Source: DASSCW01 sp036556695
GTDB taxonomy: Bacteria > Chloroflexota > Limnocylindria > QHBO01
Direction: 5' to 3'
DNA: 28,369 nucleotides
Assembly: GCA_036556695.1 (NCBI GenBank)
Contig: DATBIY010000018.1
Span: forward strand, 1-28,369
In this document: one piece after another, positions 7,629 to 14,932 of the stretch
Position numbering within the stretch: position 1 is the stretch's first letter
Layout of the letters: each line of letters begins with the position of its first letter
Notes under the pieces: generated by a model
What the model saw: only the letters and a program-made list of their open reading frames with translations
Database searches by the model: none
What the model was told of the DNA's origin: nothing
Translations under genes and position numbers: made by a program

Positions 7629-8672
7629 TCAGGCCCCGCCGGCCCGGGTCCAGTCCTCGCCGCGGCGCGCCACCTCGAGCGCGGACTGCGCCCGTGCTCG
7701 GTCCCCGTCGGTCTGCGGCCACACCGGCCGGAACATGTACCACTGGCCCGGATCGGCGCGGATGACGGTGCCCAGCGCGTCCGCGAGCGCCTGGGTGGCG
7801 CGGAAGATCTCGGCCGGCTCGTCGCTGGTGGCACGGATCAACGGCAGGCCGTGGGCCGCGAAGCGATCGCCCCGGGTGCGCTGGCAGGCCACAGGCAGCA
7901 TCGGCGCACCGGAGCGCGCGGAGAGGGTGGCCGGTCCGGCCGGGAAGGTGGTCGCCTCGCCCAGGAACTCGACCGGCACGTCGCCGGCGCGGTAGCCGCC
8001 GTCGCAGAAAAGCACCAGGTTCTCGCCGGCCTTCAGCGCGCGGAACAGGCCTCGCAGGTTGCGCCAGCCGATGAGCGTCAGGCCGTGCCGGGCGCGCACC
8101 TGCTTGAGATGCTCGTACAGGCGGCCGTAGGTCGTGTCGTCGGCCACCACGTGCAGCTCCTGGCCCTGCACCTTCAGCGCCGGCGCGATGAGGTCCATGC
8201 CGCCGACGTGGACCGTGCACAGCAGCACGCCACGCTCCTCGGCGCGCGCCTCGTGCAGGATCTGGATGTTGCTGATGTCGACCAGCGCGCCCACGTCCTC
8301 CGGCTGCTCGCCGGCCAGGCGCATGACGTCGGCCAGGTAGCGGGCGTAGTTGCGGAAGGCGCGGCGTGCCGCGCGGTCGACCTGCGGGTCGTCGGCCGGC
8401 AGGCCCATGGCGTGCGCCAGGTTGTCGCGCACCACGGCGCGCTTGTCGCCGGCGACGTCGTACGCCGCGTTGCCCGCTGCCGCGGACACCGGCAGCACCA
8501 CGCCGCGCGGCAGCGCGCTGATCACTCCCTCGGCGGCGCGATAGCCCCAGAAGGCCAGTCGCTCGCGTTTGCGCTCGGCGCCCGTTTCGGCGGAGGTGCT
8601 GCGTGGTGCGCTGGTCACCGCCGCCGGGCCGCCGGCCGTCATCGGCTCGGTCGGTATCGGCTCAGCCGGCAT
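7629..8672 (-). CDS. LpxL/PatA-family lysophospholipid acyltransferase, first copy
   Basis: 347 residues of the same superfamily as the next gene, but only distantly similar to it. The catalytic motif is H-x4-D, VHVGGMDL (H155, D160), followed by VLFCDGGYRAGDVPVEFLG and TTFPAGPATLSARSG. The first ~35 residues are a low-complexity Pro/Ala/Thr/Glu extension, partly produced by a 15-bp tandem repeat that also carries the start region. ATG 8672 lies 4 bases after the ino1 stop; ATG 8642 is an equally plausible start. With its neighbour it would supply two acylations of a phosphatidylinositol mannoside; the specificity is inferred from context only. Confidence 0.86.
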   Translation of the reverse strand: MPAEPIPTEPMTAGGPAAVTSAPRSTSAETGAERKRERLAFWGYRAAEGVISALPRGVVLPVSAAAGNAAYDVAGDKRAVVRDNLAHAMGLPADDPQVDRAARRAFRNYARYLADVMRLAGEQPEDVGALVDISNIQILHEARAEERGVLLCTVHVGGMDLIAPALKVQGQELHVVADDTTYGRLYEHLKQVRARHGLTLIGWRNLRGLFRALKAGENLVLFCDGGYRAGDVPVEFLGEATTFPAGPATLSARSGAPMLPVACQRTRGDRFAAHGLPLIRATSDEPAEIFRATQALADALGTVIRADPGQWYMFRPVWPQTDGDRARAQSALEVARRGEDWTRAGGA

Positions 8673-8685
8673 CGGCTCAGCCGAC
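8641..8685 (+). repeat. 15-bp tandem repeat, three units, across the ino1/acyltransferase junction
   Basis: Three consecutive 15-base units are ATCGGCTCGGTCGGT, ATCGGCTCAGCCGGC and ATCGGCTCAGCCGAC. Read on the minus strand, the last two carry a TGA followed by CCGAT. The array therefore contains the ino1 stop codon and the candidate start codons of the acyltransferase (8672 and 8642). Unit gain or loss would change the N-terminus by five residues without a frameshift. Confidence 0.8.
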
Positions 8686-9906
8686 GTCCGCCGTCTGCCT
8701 GGTGGGATGCTGCGCCAGCTTGCGGAGCTTGCGCTTCTCGGGTGCCTGGGTGCCGTCCAGCGTCTCGGTGTCCTCGCCGCGGATGAAAGCCTCCACCCGG
8801 TTGTAGGCCACGTCGTCGTGGATCTGGATGGGCGGCGACTTCATGAAGTAGCTGGACGGCGCCACCAGGGTGCCCGCCAGGCCACGGTCCAGGCCCAGCT
8901 TCGCGCAGCGGATGGCATCGGTGATGACCCCGGCGCTGTTGGGCGAGTCCCAGACCTCGAGCTTGAGCTCCATGTTGAGCGGCACGTCGCCGTAGGTGGT
9001 GCCCTCCATGCGGATGTGGCACCACTTGCGATCCTTCAGCCAGGGCACGTAGTCGGAGGGACCGACGTGCACCTCGTCGTCGCCGATCTCGTAGTCGAGC
9101 ATCGACGTCACGGCGTTGGTCTTGCTGATCTTCTTGGACTCCAGCCGCTCGCGCTCCAGCATGTTCAGGAAGTCGGTGTTGCCACCGAAGTTCAGCTGGT
9201 AGGTGCGGTCGATGCGCACGCCGCGGTCCATGAACAGGCGGGTCAGCACGCGGTGGGTGATGGTGGCGCCCACCTGGCTCTTGATGTCGTCGCCGATGAT
9301 CGGCAGGCCGCGCTCCGCGAAGCGGCGCTGCCAGTACGGCTCGCGGCCGATGAACACCGGGATGGCGTTCACGAAGGCCACGCCCGCCTGCAGCGCCTGC
9401 TCGACGTACCACTTGGTCGCCTCCTCGCTGCCCACCGGCAGGTAGGAGACCATGACGTCGACCTTGCGCTCCTTCAGGATGCCCACCACGTCGGCCGTCG
9501 GTCCCGGCGCCTTCTCGATGACCTGGCTCAGGTACTTGCCCAGCCCGTCGTGGGTCATGCCGCGCTCGACGGTGACGCCGGTGCTCGGCACGTCGGCGAA
9601 CTTGTAGGTGTTGTTCTGCCCGGCGAAGATCGCCTGCGACAGGTCCTTGCCGACCTTTTCCTTGTCGACGTCGAAGGCCGCCACGAACTCGATGTCGCGC
9701 ACGTGGTAGCCGCCCAGGTTGACGTGCATCAGCCCGGGGACGAAGTCGGTCTCCTTGGCATCGGCGTAGTAGTAGCGGCCCTGCACCAGGCTCGAGGCGC
9801 AGTTGCCCACGCCCACGATTGCGACCCGGATCTTGCCGTCCGAAGAATGCCGGCCGTTGGTTGCGCTCTTTCCGTTCGTGTCAGCCACGCTGCTCACTTC
9901 TCCCAT
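8677..9906 (-). CDS. ino1: Myo-inositol-1-phosphate synthase
   Basis: It converts glucose 6-phosphate to 1L-myo-inositol 1-phosphate using NAD, the entry step to inositol lipids. 409 residues. The NAD-binding loop is GVGNCASSL (from G32), followed by DVDKEKVGKDL, VSYLPVGSEEATKWYVEQAL and PVFIGREPYW. The active-site region is DDIKSQVGATITHRVL, then LNFGGNTDFLNM and KKISKTNAVTSML. This is the compact prokaryotic form. The start is uncertain: ATG 9906 overlaps the phosphotransferase gene by 13 bases, while GTG 9897 gives a GTGA overlap and GTG 9888 has GGGAGAA at fair spacing. The first ~22 residues are not conserved. The product feeds the CDP-alcohol phosphotransferase encoded just upstream. 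Confidence 0.95.
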   Translation of the reverse strand: MGEVSSVADTNGKSATNGRHSSDGKIRVAIVGVGNCASSLVQGRYYYADAKETDFVPGLMHVNLGGYHVRDIEFVAAFDVDKEKVGKDLSQAIFAGQNNTYKFADVPSTGVTVERGMTHDGLGKYLSQVIEKAPGPTADVVGILKERKVDVMVSYLPVGSEEATKWYVEQALQAGVAFVNAIPVFIGREPYWQRRFAERGLPIIGDDIKSQVGATITHRVLTRLFMDRGVRIDRTYQLNFGGNTDFLNMLERERLESKKISKTNAVTSMLDYEIGDDEVHVGPSDYVPWLKDRKWCHIRMEGTTYGDVPLNMELKLEVWDSPNSAGVITDAIRCAKLGLDRGLAGTLVAPSSYFMKSPPIQIHDDVAYNRVEAFIRGEDTETLDGTQAPEKRKLRKLAQHPTRQTADVG

Positions 9907-10583
9907 GTCGTCTGGTTGGATGCCACAGCCGGGGTCGCCGAACTGAGCCGATGGACGTGCCAGATGCGCTGGACGGTGGTGGCCACCGAGAGGATGGCCA
10001 CAATCGCCATGGCGCCGATGAGACCGATGCCGATGCCCAGGCCCGCAAGGCCGATGCCGGCCACGATGAGCACCAGCCGCTCCAGGCGGGGTGCCAGGCC
10101 CACCGATGCGGTCAGGCCGATGCCCTCCGCCCGCGCTCGCGTGTAGCTCACCATGAATGAGCCCGCCAGCGCGACGAGCGCCAGCAGCACGGGCATGGTG
10201 GCCGGCTGGCCGCTGTTCAGGTAGTAGGCCACGATCCCGCCGTAGAGCACCGCCTCGGCGGCGCGGTCCAGGGTGGAGTCGAGGAAGCTGCCGAAGCTGC
10301 TGCCCAGGCCGGTGGCGCGGGCCAGGGCGCCGTCCACCGCGTCGAGCAGCGAGCCGGCAGTCAGCACCACGGCGCCGGCCAGCAGGCTGCCGGTGCCGAC
10401 CAGAACGGACGCCGCGACAACGACCACGAAGCCGATGACGGTGATGGCGTTCGGGGTGAGGTGGAGTGCCATCGCCAGCCGCACGACCGGCGCCAGGATG
10501 GCGCGGCCCGCCTCCTTGGCGCGTGTCGACAGCAGCGAGTCGCCGCGGCGCAGGTCGTGCGCGCGGGAGTGGCTAGCCGACAT
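9894..10583 (-). CDS. CDP-alcohol phosphatidyltransferase, phosphatidylinositol-phosphate synthase type
   Basis: A membrane enzyme of 229 residues with about six helices. The full family signature is present as D81-x2-D84-G85-x2-A88-R89-x8-G98-x3-D102-x3-D106 (LLDAVDGALAR, then GSFLDSTLD), the metal and CDP-diacylglycerol site. TPNAITVIG near residue 43 and RLERLVLI near residue 186 are as in actinobacterial PgsA1. The direct link to ino1 argues that the acceptor is inositol 1-phosphate, giving phosphatidylinositol phosphate. Phosphatidylglycerophosphate synthase is the main alternative. ATG 10583 overlaps the arsR stop by 11 bases and has GGGGAG 8 bases upstream. Confidence 0.88.
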   Translation of the reverse strand: MSASHSRAHDLRRGDSLLSTRAKEAGRAILAPVVRLAMALHLTPNAITVIGFVVVVAASVLVGTGSLLAGAVVLTAGSLLDAVDGALARATGLGSSFGSFLDSTLDRAAEAVLYGGIVAYYLNSGQPATMPVLLALVALAGSFMVSYTRARAEGIGLTASVGLAPRLERLVLIVAGIGLAGLGIGIGLIGAMAIVAILSVATTVQRIWHVHRLSSATPAVASNQTTWEK

Positions 10584-10938
10584 CCGGGATCTCCCCGTGG
10601 CTGCTCGCCGGGGCGGCGCTGCCGATGCCGGCGGTGCCGCCGATAAGCCGCGCCTCCGCCTCGTGCAGCTCCTCGAAGGCGGCGCGCCGTAAGTTGCAGA
10701 TGACGGCGCGCCCCTGCCGTTTGGTGTCGATCAGGCCGGCCAGCCGCAGGATGCGCAGGTGCCAGCTGATGAGTGGCTGTGAGAGCCCGACGCCGGCGGA
10801 CAGGGCATGCACCGGCATGGGTCCGCCCTCGGCCAGCAGGCCGATGATGCGCAGGCGCGTCTCGTCACCGAGGGCCTTGTAGAAGGTGCGCAGGCGGCGC
10901 AGGTCGCGCTCGCCGGCGCTCTCGCGGGGCAACGTCAT
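10573..10938 (-). CDS. ArsR-family winged-helix repressor heading the lipid operon
   Basis: About 121 residues with the ArsR/SmtB fold: FYKALGDETRLRIIGLLAEG (helices 1-2), recognition region VGLSQPLISWHLRILRLAGL and a wing at DTKRQGRAVICNL. The only cysteine is in the wing. The metal-site cysteines of ArsR or SmtB are absent, so sensing of another ligand or a redox state is likely. ATG 10938 is chosen; TTG 10959 would add 7 residues, and neither has a good ribosome-binding site. It is the first gene of the minus-strand inositol-lipid operon and is divergent from an exporter-like operon. A palindrome at 10972-10987 is the likely operator. Confidence 0.88.
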   Translation of the reverse strand: MTLPRESAGERDLRRLRTFYKALGDETRLRIIGLLAEGGPMPVHALSAGVGLSQPLISWHLRILRLAGLIDTKRQGRAVICNLRRAAFEELHEAEARLIGGTAGIGSAAPASSHGEIPDVG

Positions 10939-10971
10939 GTCGAAGTGGTTCTTTATCAAATTCCGATAGAT

Positions 10972-10987
10972 ATAAGCGGATGCTTAT
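10972..10987. promoter_or_regulatory. Palindrome, candidate ArsR operator in a divergent promoter region
   Basis: ATAAGC at 10972-10977 and GCTTAT at 10982-10987 form a perfect inverted repeat with a 4-base spacer. It sits in an unusually AT-rich patch of an otherwise GC-rich window. It lies 34 bases from the arsR ATG and about 80 bases from the divergent ABC gene. TATGAT at 10985-10990 could be a plus-strand -10 box overlapping the palindrome. ArsR proteins typically bind such dyads; binding here is inferred. Confidence 0.55.
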
Positions 10988-11068
10988 GATATGCAGGCGT
11001 CCGGCGCCGCGTCAAGCGGGTGGTAGACTGCGGCCCGCCCGGACCTGCTGCCACCACGGAGGTGCGCC

Positions 11069-11869
11069 CTGACCAGCTCCACGCCGGATGCGCTGTGGGC
11101 TTCGCGATCGGTCCGGCTGCTGCGGCCGGCCGCCGTCCTCGTCTCGGGCCTCAGCCGTTCGGTGGCTGGGCGCCGCTTGCTCGACGGGGTCGAATTGCGC
11201 GTGCCGGTCGGTGCGCGCCTGCTGCTCGTCTCCGAACCGGAGGCGTCGGCGCCGCTGCTGCTGGGCATCCTGGCGGGGCTGATGCGTGCGCGCCGCGGTC
11301 GCTTCGAGATCGCCGGCCTGCGGTACGCGGACGACTCGCCGCGGGGTTGGCGCCGCCGGGTGGCCTACGTGCCGCCGCATGGCGGCTTCTACCCGTGGCT
11401 GTCGCCGCTGGAGGTGCTGAACCTGGCGGCGCGGCTGGCCGGGTTCGGTCGCGCGGAGCGCCGCCAACGGGTGGAGGCCGCGATCGAGCACTTTCGCCTG
11501 GGGCCGGTCCTGCGCCGCGCCGCCTCGCGCGGTGGCCCTGGCACGCTGCAGCGCATTGGCCTGGCGGCGGCGCTGATCGGCGACCCGGAGGTCCTGCTGC
11601 TGGAAGATCCGCTGCGTGCCCTCGACGACGCCGAGCGCGCGCGGCTGCTGGACCTGCCCGGGGACCGCCTGACCGTGCTGCTGTCAAGCACGCAGCCGGA
11701 GAGCGAGGACGGCCTGGTCGACCAGGTGGTGCTGCTGCGCGCCGGTCGCGTGGCGCTGCACGCCCGCCGTCGTGTTCTCAGCGAGCGCGGCCTGCCGCTG
11801 TCGATGCGCGGCATCCTGGCATTGGCCGACGGCGCGCCAGCCGCATCGCCCACCGCGGCCGGGGCGTGA
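11069..11869 (+). CDS. Degenerate ABC-type ATP-binding protein (nucleotide motifs lost)
   Basis: The fold is an ABC ATPase, but each ATP motif is altered. The P-loop position reads LLLVSEPEASAPLLLGILAG, with no G-x4-GK-S/T. The Q-loop region is AYVPPHGG without Gln, the signature is SRGGPGTLQR, Walker B is VLLLEDPLRALDD (Glu and Asp swapped) and the switch His is missing (LLSSTQPE). The first conventional start, GTG 11162, would cut off the first beta-strand (VLVSGLSRSVAGRRLLDGV). The in-frame CTG 11069, 6 bases after GGAGG, restores it and is proposed as the start. Its stop overlaps the permease GTG. The reading frame is intact, so this is not a frameshifted pseudogene. Confidence 0.75.
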   Translation: MTSSTPDALWASRSVRLLRPAAVLVSGLSRSVAGRRLLDGVELRVPVGARLLLVSEPEASAPLLLGILAGLMRARRGRFEIAGLRYADDSPRGWRRRVAYVPPHGGFYPWLSPLEVLNLAARLAGFGRAERRQRVEAAIEHFRLGPVLRRAASRGGPGTLQRIGLAAALIGDPEVLLLEDPLRALDDAERARLLDLPGDRLTVLLSSTQPESEDGLVDQVVLLRAGRVALHARRRVLSERGLPLSMRGILALADGAPAASPTAAGA

Positions 11870-12594
11870 GCCGGCTGCTGGCGGTCGCCGGGCTGGCGAT
11901 CCGGGAGCTGTGGGTCACCTTCCGCCTGCTGCTGCTGGTCGCCGGACTGCTGGTGACGGCTTTGCCCTCCGCCCTGCTCACGCCGCAGGGCGTGGCGAGC
12001 GACCACATCAGCGGGCGGCTGCAGCCGTTCGCCATCGGCCTGGGGGCGGCGCTGGCCCTGCTCGCCGCAGTGGCAGCCGGCTCAATGGCCTCCGAGCGCA
12101 GTGAGGGAACGGCGGGCTGGCTGGTGAGCCGCGCGGTGCCGCGACCGATGGTCGTCATCGGCTGGTTCCTGGCCTTCGCACTGGTCCTGCTGGTTGGCCT
12201 CGCGCCCAGCGCGGCGCTGGTCTGGCTGACGCTGGGACCGGTGGACGAAGCTCTGGTCCAGCCGCTCGGCTACGCACTGGCGATCCTCGCCGCCTGGGCA
12301 GCCGGCCTGGCGGTCGTGGCGCTGGGCCTGCTGCTGGGATCGCTGCTGGGCACGGTTTCCTCCGGCCTGGTGGCGCTCCTGGTCGCCGGGGCGCTACTGG
12401 TGCCGCCCACGCTTGGCGTGCTGCCGACCCTGGCCTATGCCCCGGCGCCGGCCGCGGCGCTGGCCCTGGTGGCCGAGCTGCCTTCCGCCTCGCGCCCGAT
12501 CGCCGACGCGCTGCGCACCTGCGGCCTGTCGTTGGCGGCGGCCGGCGGCGTCCTGGTGCTGGCTGCGGCCGCCATGCAGCGGGCCGACCTGTGA
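11866..12594 (+). CDS. ABC-2 type membrane permease-like protein
   Basis: 242 residues with about six hydrophobic segments (near residues 13-32, 46-66, 85-110, 125-155, 158-180 and 215-240). After helix 2 comes SERSEGTAGWLVSRAVPRP, the E...GT...SR.V.R coupling region of ABC-2/NosY-like permeases. GTG 11866 forms a GTGA overlap with the preceding degenerate ABC gene, and its own stop forms another GTGA overlap with the MFS gene. The pair probably forms one membrane complex; whether it transports without a functional ATPase is unknown. The substrate is not determinable. Confidence 0.82.
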   Translation: MSRLLAVAGLAIRELWVTFRLLLLVAGLLVTALPSALLTPQGVASDHISGRLQPFAIGLGAALALLAAVAAGSMASERSEGTAGWLVSRAVPRPMVVIGWFLAFALVLLVGLAPSAALVWLTLGPVDEALVQPLGYALAILAAWAAGLAVVALGLLLGSLLGTVSSGLVALLVAGALLVPPTLGVLPTLAYAPAPAAALALVAELPSASRPIADALRTCGLSLAAAGGVLVLAAAAMQRADL

Positions 12595-14183
12595 CCACCA
12601 CGGCGCAGCCCAGCGTGCGGATGCACCCGGCCGCCGCCTGGGCGGTGCTGGTGGTTGCCTCGCTGGGGGTGTTCCTGGGCGGCGCCGAGCTCATGGTGGT
12701 GGCGATCGCCCTGCCGTCGATCGTGGCTGACTTCGGCGGCTGGGCCGACCTGGCGCGTGCCTCCTGGATCGTCAACGGCTACCTGCTGGCCTACATCGTC
12801 GCCATGCCGCTGGCCGGCCGTGCCGCCGACCTGTGGGGCGCGCGGCGGCTCTACTTCCTGGCGCTGCTGCTGTTCTGCGCCGGCAGCCTGGGCGCGGGTC
12901 TCTCTCGCCTGGCGGGGCCTGAGGACGGCCTGGCGTGGCTGGTTGCCACCCGCGTGGTGCAGGGCTTTGGCGGCGGCGCGCTGGTGCCGTTGTCCATGGC
13001 GCTGGCCAGCCACCTGTTCGTCGGCCGCAGCCGCGCGGCGGCGCTGGGAGTCGAAGGCGCGGCCACCTTCGTGGGCATGGCCGTGGGGCCGGCCTACGGG
13101 GCGTGGGTGCTGCTCAGCTTCAACCTGCCGCTGCCCGGCGTGGACCTGGCCTCGTGGCAGTGGATCTTCTTCCTCAACGTGCCAGCCGGCATCCTCACCC
13201 TGCTGATGATCTACGTGGTTGCCGGCGGGGTGGAGACGCCCCGCGCGCGCGGCGGTCTCGACCTGTTGGGCGCGCTGCTGATCAGCGTCACGCTGGTCGC
13301 CGGCTTGGGCGCGCTGACCCTGGCCGGCGAGCGCGGCTGGTCCGACCCGCTGATCCTGGGCGGCTTCGCGGCCTTCGCCATCGGCCTGGCGTTGTTCACT
13401 CTGCTGGAGCTGCGGCGTCGCACGCCGCTGGTCGACCCGCGGCTGTTCGGCGACCGCAGCTTCTCGGCGGCCAACGCCGTCAGCCTGCTGACCGGCTACA
13501 CCCTCGCCACGGCCATCATCGGCGGGCCGGTGTTCGTGAACCGGGTGCTGAACGCCGGAGCCGATGAGTCGGCTCTGGCGCTGACTGCCCTGACCGCCGC
13601 CATCGCCGGCGGTGCAGTGGTGGGTGGGCTGCTCAGCGCGTTCACCGGAGAGCGCATGACCACGGTCATCGGCGTGGCGGCCAGCGCCGCTGGCCTGTGG
13701 CTGGCACGGACCTGGGGCACGGAGACGGCACTGCCGGAGCTGACCCGCGACCTTGCCATCTTCGGTGCCGGCTTCGGGCTCACCGTCTCGCCGCGGGCGA
13801 CCGCGGCCGTGGAGGCGGCCGGCGCATCGGCCTATGGCGTGGCGAGCGCGATGCTGCAGATCACCCGCACGCTGGGCATGAGCCTTGGGCTGGCGCTGCT
13901 GACCAGCATCGGCCAGAACCGGATCAACGACCTGACGGCGCTGATCGAGGACCCGGTGCGCCGCGACGCGCTGGTGCGCAGCCTGGGCCACCCAGAGTTC
14001 GTGGGGGTCGATCCGCGCGCCAGCCTGCAGCTGGTCGACCTGCTCGAGGGCTGGTCGCGCACCGAGGCAGCCGATGTGCTGCGCCTGGTGCTGACCATCG
14101 CGCTGGGCGTGGCGCTGGTGACCTTCATCCCGGCGGTGTTCGTGGGCCGGCGCAGCGGCCCGGATGTCAGCCCTGAGCCCTAG
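12591..14183 (+). CDS. MFS multidrug efflux transporter, DHA2 (14-TM) family
   Basis: 530 residues, the usual length of the EmrB/QacA group, with about 14 membrane segments. The N-terminal helix region AELMVVAIALPSIVADFGG is the DHA2-specific motif. Motif A appears as GRAADLWGARRLYF, and RVVQGFGGGALVPLSMALAS is the helix 4 region. It would export hydrophobic compounds by proton antiport. GTG 12591 overlaps the permease stop (GTGA); ATG 12621 is an alternative that would remove ten residues. Its TAG shares the palindrome CTAG with the stop of the convergent sortase-like gene. Being third after the divergent arsR region, it may be under the same operator. Confidence 0.92.
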   Translation: MTTTAQPSVRMHPAAAWAVLVVASLGVFLGGAELMVVAIALPSIVADFGGWADLARASWIVNGYLLAYIVAMPLAGRAADLWGARRLYFLALLLFCAGSLGAGLSRLAGPEDGLAWLVATRVVQGFGGGALVPLSMALASHLFVGRSRAAALGVEGAATFVGMAVGPAYGAWVLLSFNLPLPGVDLASWQWIFFLNVPAGILTLLMIYVVAGGVETPRARGGLDLLGALLISVTLVAGLGALTLAGERGWSDPLILGGFAAFAIGLALFTLLELRRRTPLVDPRLFGDRSFSAANAVSLLTGYTLATAIIGGPVFVNRVLNAGADESALALTALTAAIAGGAVVGGLLSAFTGERMTTVIGVAASAAGLWLARTWGTETALPELTRDLAIFGAGFGLTVSPRATAAVEAAGASAYGVASAMLQITRTLGMSLGLALLTSIGQNRINDLTALIEDPVRRDALVRSLGHPEFVGVDPRASLQLVDLLEGWSRTEAADVLRLVLTIALGVALVTFIPAVFVGRRSGPDVSPEP

Positions 14184-14893
14184 ACCGGATCGGCCACGAT
14201 CACCAGCTCACCCCAGTTGCGGTTGTAGCCCTGGCTGGTCTGCAGGGTCAGCCGTTCGTGGTCGGTGGGCTGTGTCCACGCCACGCCGGCTGAGCAGTCG
14301 GTCGCCTGGCGCAGGGCCAGCGGCAGCTCGACGCCCAGCGCGTCCGGGTTGAGCTGCGGATTCGGCGGGTCGTTGTCCGGGCAGGCGACGTTGGGATGCA
14401 CCTCGCTGACCACGTAGCGCAGCACCGCCCCGTCCGACATCAGGATCTTGATGCGCGCGCCGAGCTGCACGTTCCACAGCGGCTTGAAGAGGTGATGCAC
14501 CGCGTGGGCGAAGATGTACGAGTTGGTGCCGCGTCCGGGCTGTGACGCCTCGCGCAGGATGAAGGCACTGGTATCGGCCGGGAAGGAGTCGCAGGCCACG
14601 TTCGTGCACTTGTGGACCGGCACGTTGATGCCCACCGACTCGATCTGGATCTGCGTCGCCACCCAGTCGTCTGGGATGGGCGTCGGCTCGGGCGTGGGCT
14701 CCGGTGTGGCTCCCTCGGTGGGACGAATGGTGGCTGACGTAGTGGCCGATGGCGTGTCGGTCGGGTCCGGGATGTTCGGCAGGCTGGCCACCGCGCTTCC
14801 GCCGTCCAGGTCAAGCTGGCCGACGATAATCAGGGCAACGCCTGCCACCGCCAGCAGGAGCGGCAGCAGCATCCCGGACAACGCGCGGCGCAT
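14180..14893 (-). CDS. Sortase-fold protein with Ser at the nucleophile position
   Basis: About 237 residues: an N-terminal membrane anchor (residues 8-27), a Pro/Thr-rich linker (about 40-75) and a sortase domain. The catalytic His region is YIFAHAVHHLFKPLWNVQLG, as in class E/F sortases. The usual T-L-x-T-C is RLTLQTSQGYNRNWGELVIV, with Ser instead of Cys; the arginine partner is kept (NRNW). Four other cysteines lie in the outer domain and could form disulfides. ATG 14893 is chosen; the open frame continues to 14953, but that would run over the divergent otsB start. It may be an inactive or altered transpeptidase. No LPXTG-type substrate gene is nearby. Confidence 0.82.
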   Translation of the reverse strand: MRRALSGMLLPLLLAVAGVALIIVGQLDLDGGSAVASLPNIPDPTDTPSATTSATIRPTEGATPEPTPEPTPIPDDWVATQIQIESVGINVPVHKCTNVACDSFPADTSAFILREASQPGRGTNSYIFAHAVHHLFKPLWNVQLGARIKILMSDGAVLRYVVSEVHPNVACPDNDPPNPQLNPDALGVELPLALRQATDCSAGVAWTQPTDHERLTLQTSQGYNRNWGELVIVADPV

Positions 14894-14932
14894 GACGCCG
14901 GCGAGTCTAGCAAGCAGGGACGTCACGCTCGC

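Noticed and set aside
7629..8672. Lipid A (LpxL) acyltransferase as evidence for an outer membrane
   Set aside because: The family also includes PatA-type PIM acyltransferases, no other lpx gene is present, and the operon is for inositol lipids.
8641..8685. CRISPR-like repeat
   Set aside because: It is three directly adjacent 15-bp units with no spacers, lying in coding sequence; it is a simple tandem repeat.
11020..11865. Single 524-residue fused protein ending in the ABC-2 permease
   Set aside because: The first 282 codons are out of frame with the ABC domain and read as Arg/Ala/Gly-rich shadow; GTG 11866 with a GTGA overlap is the permease start.
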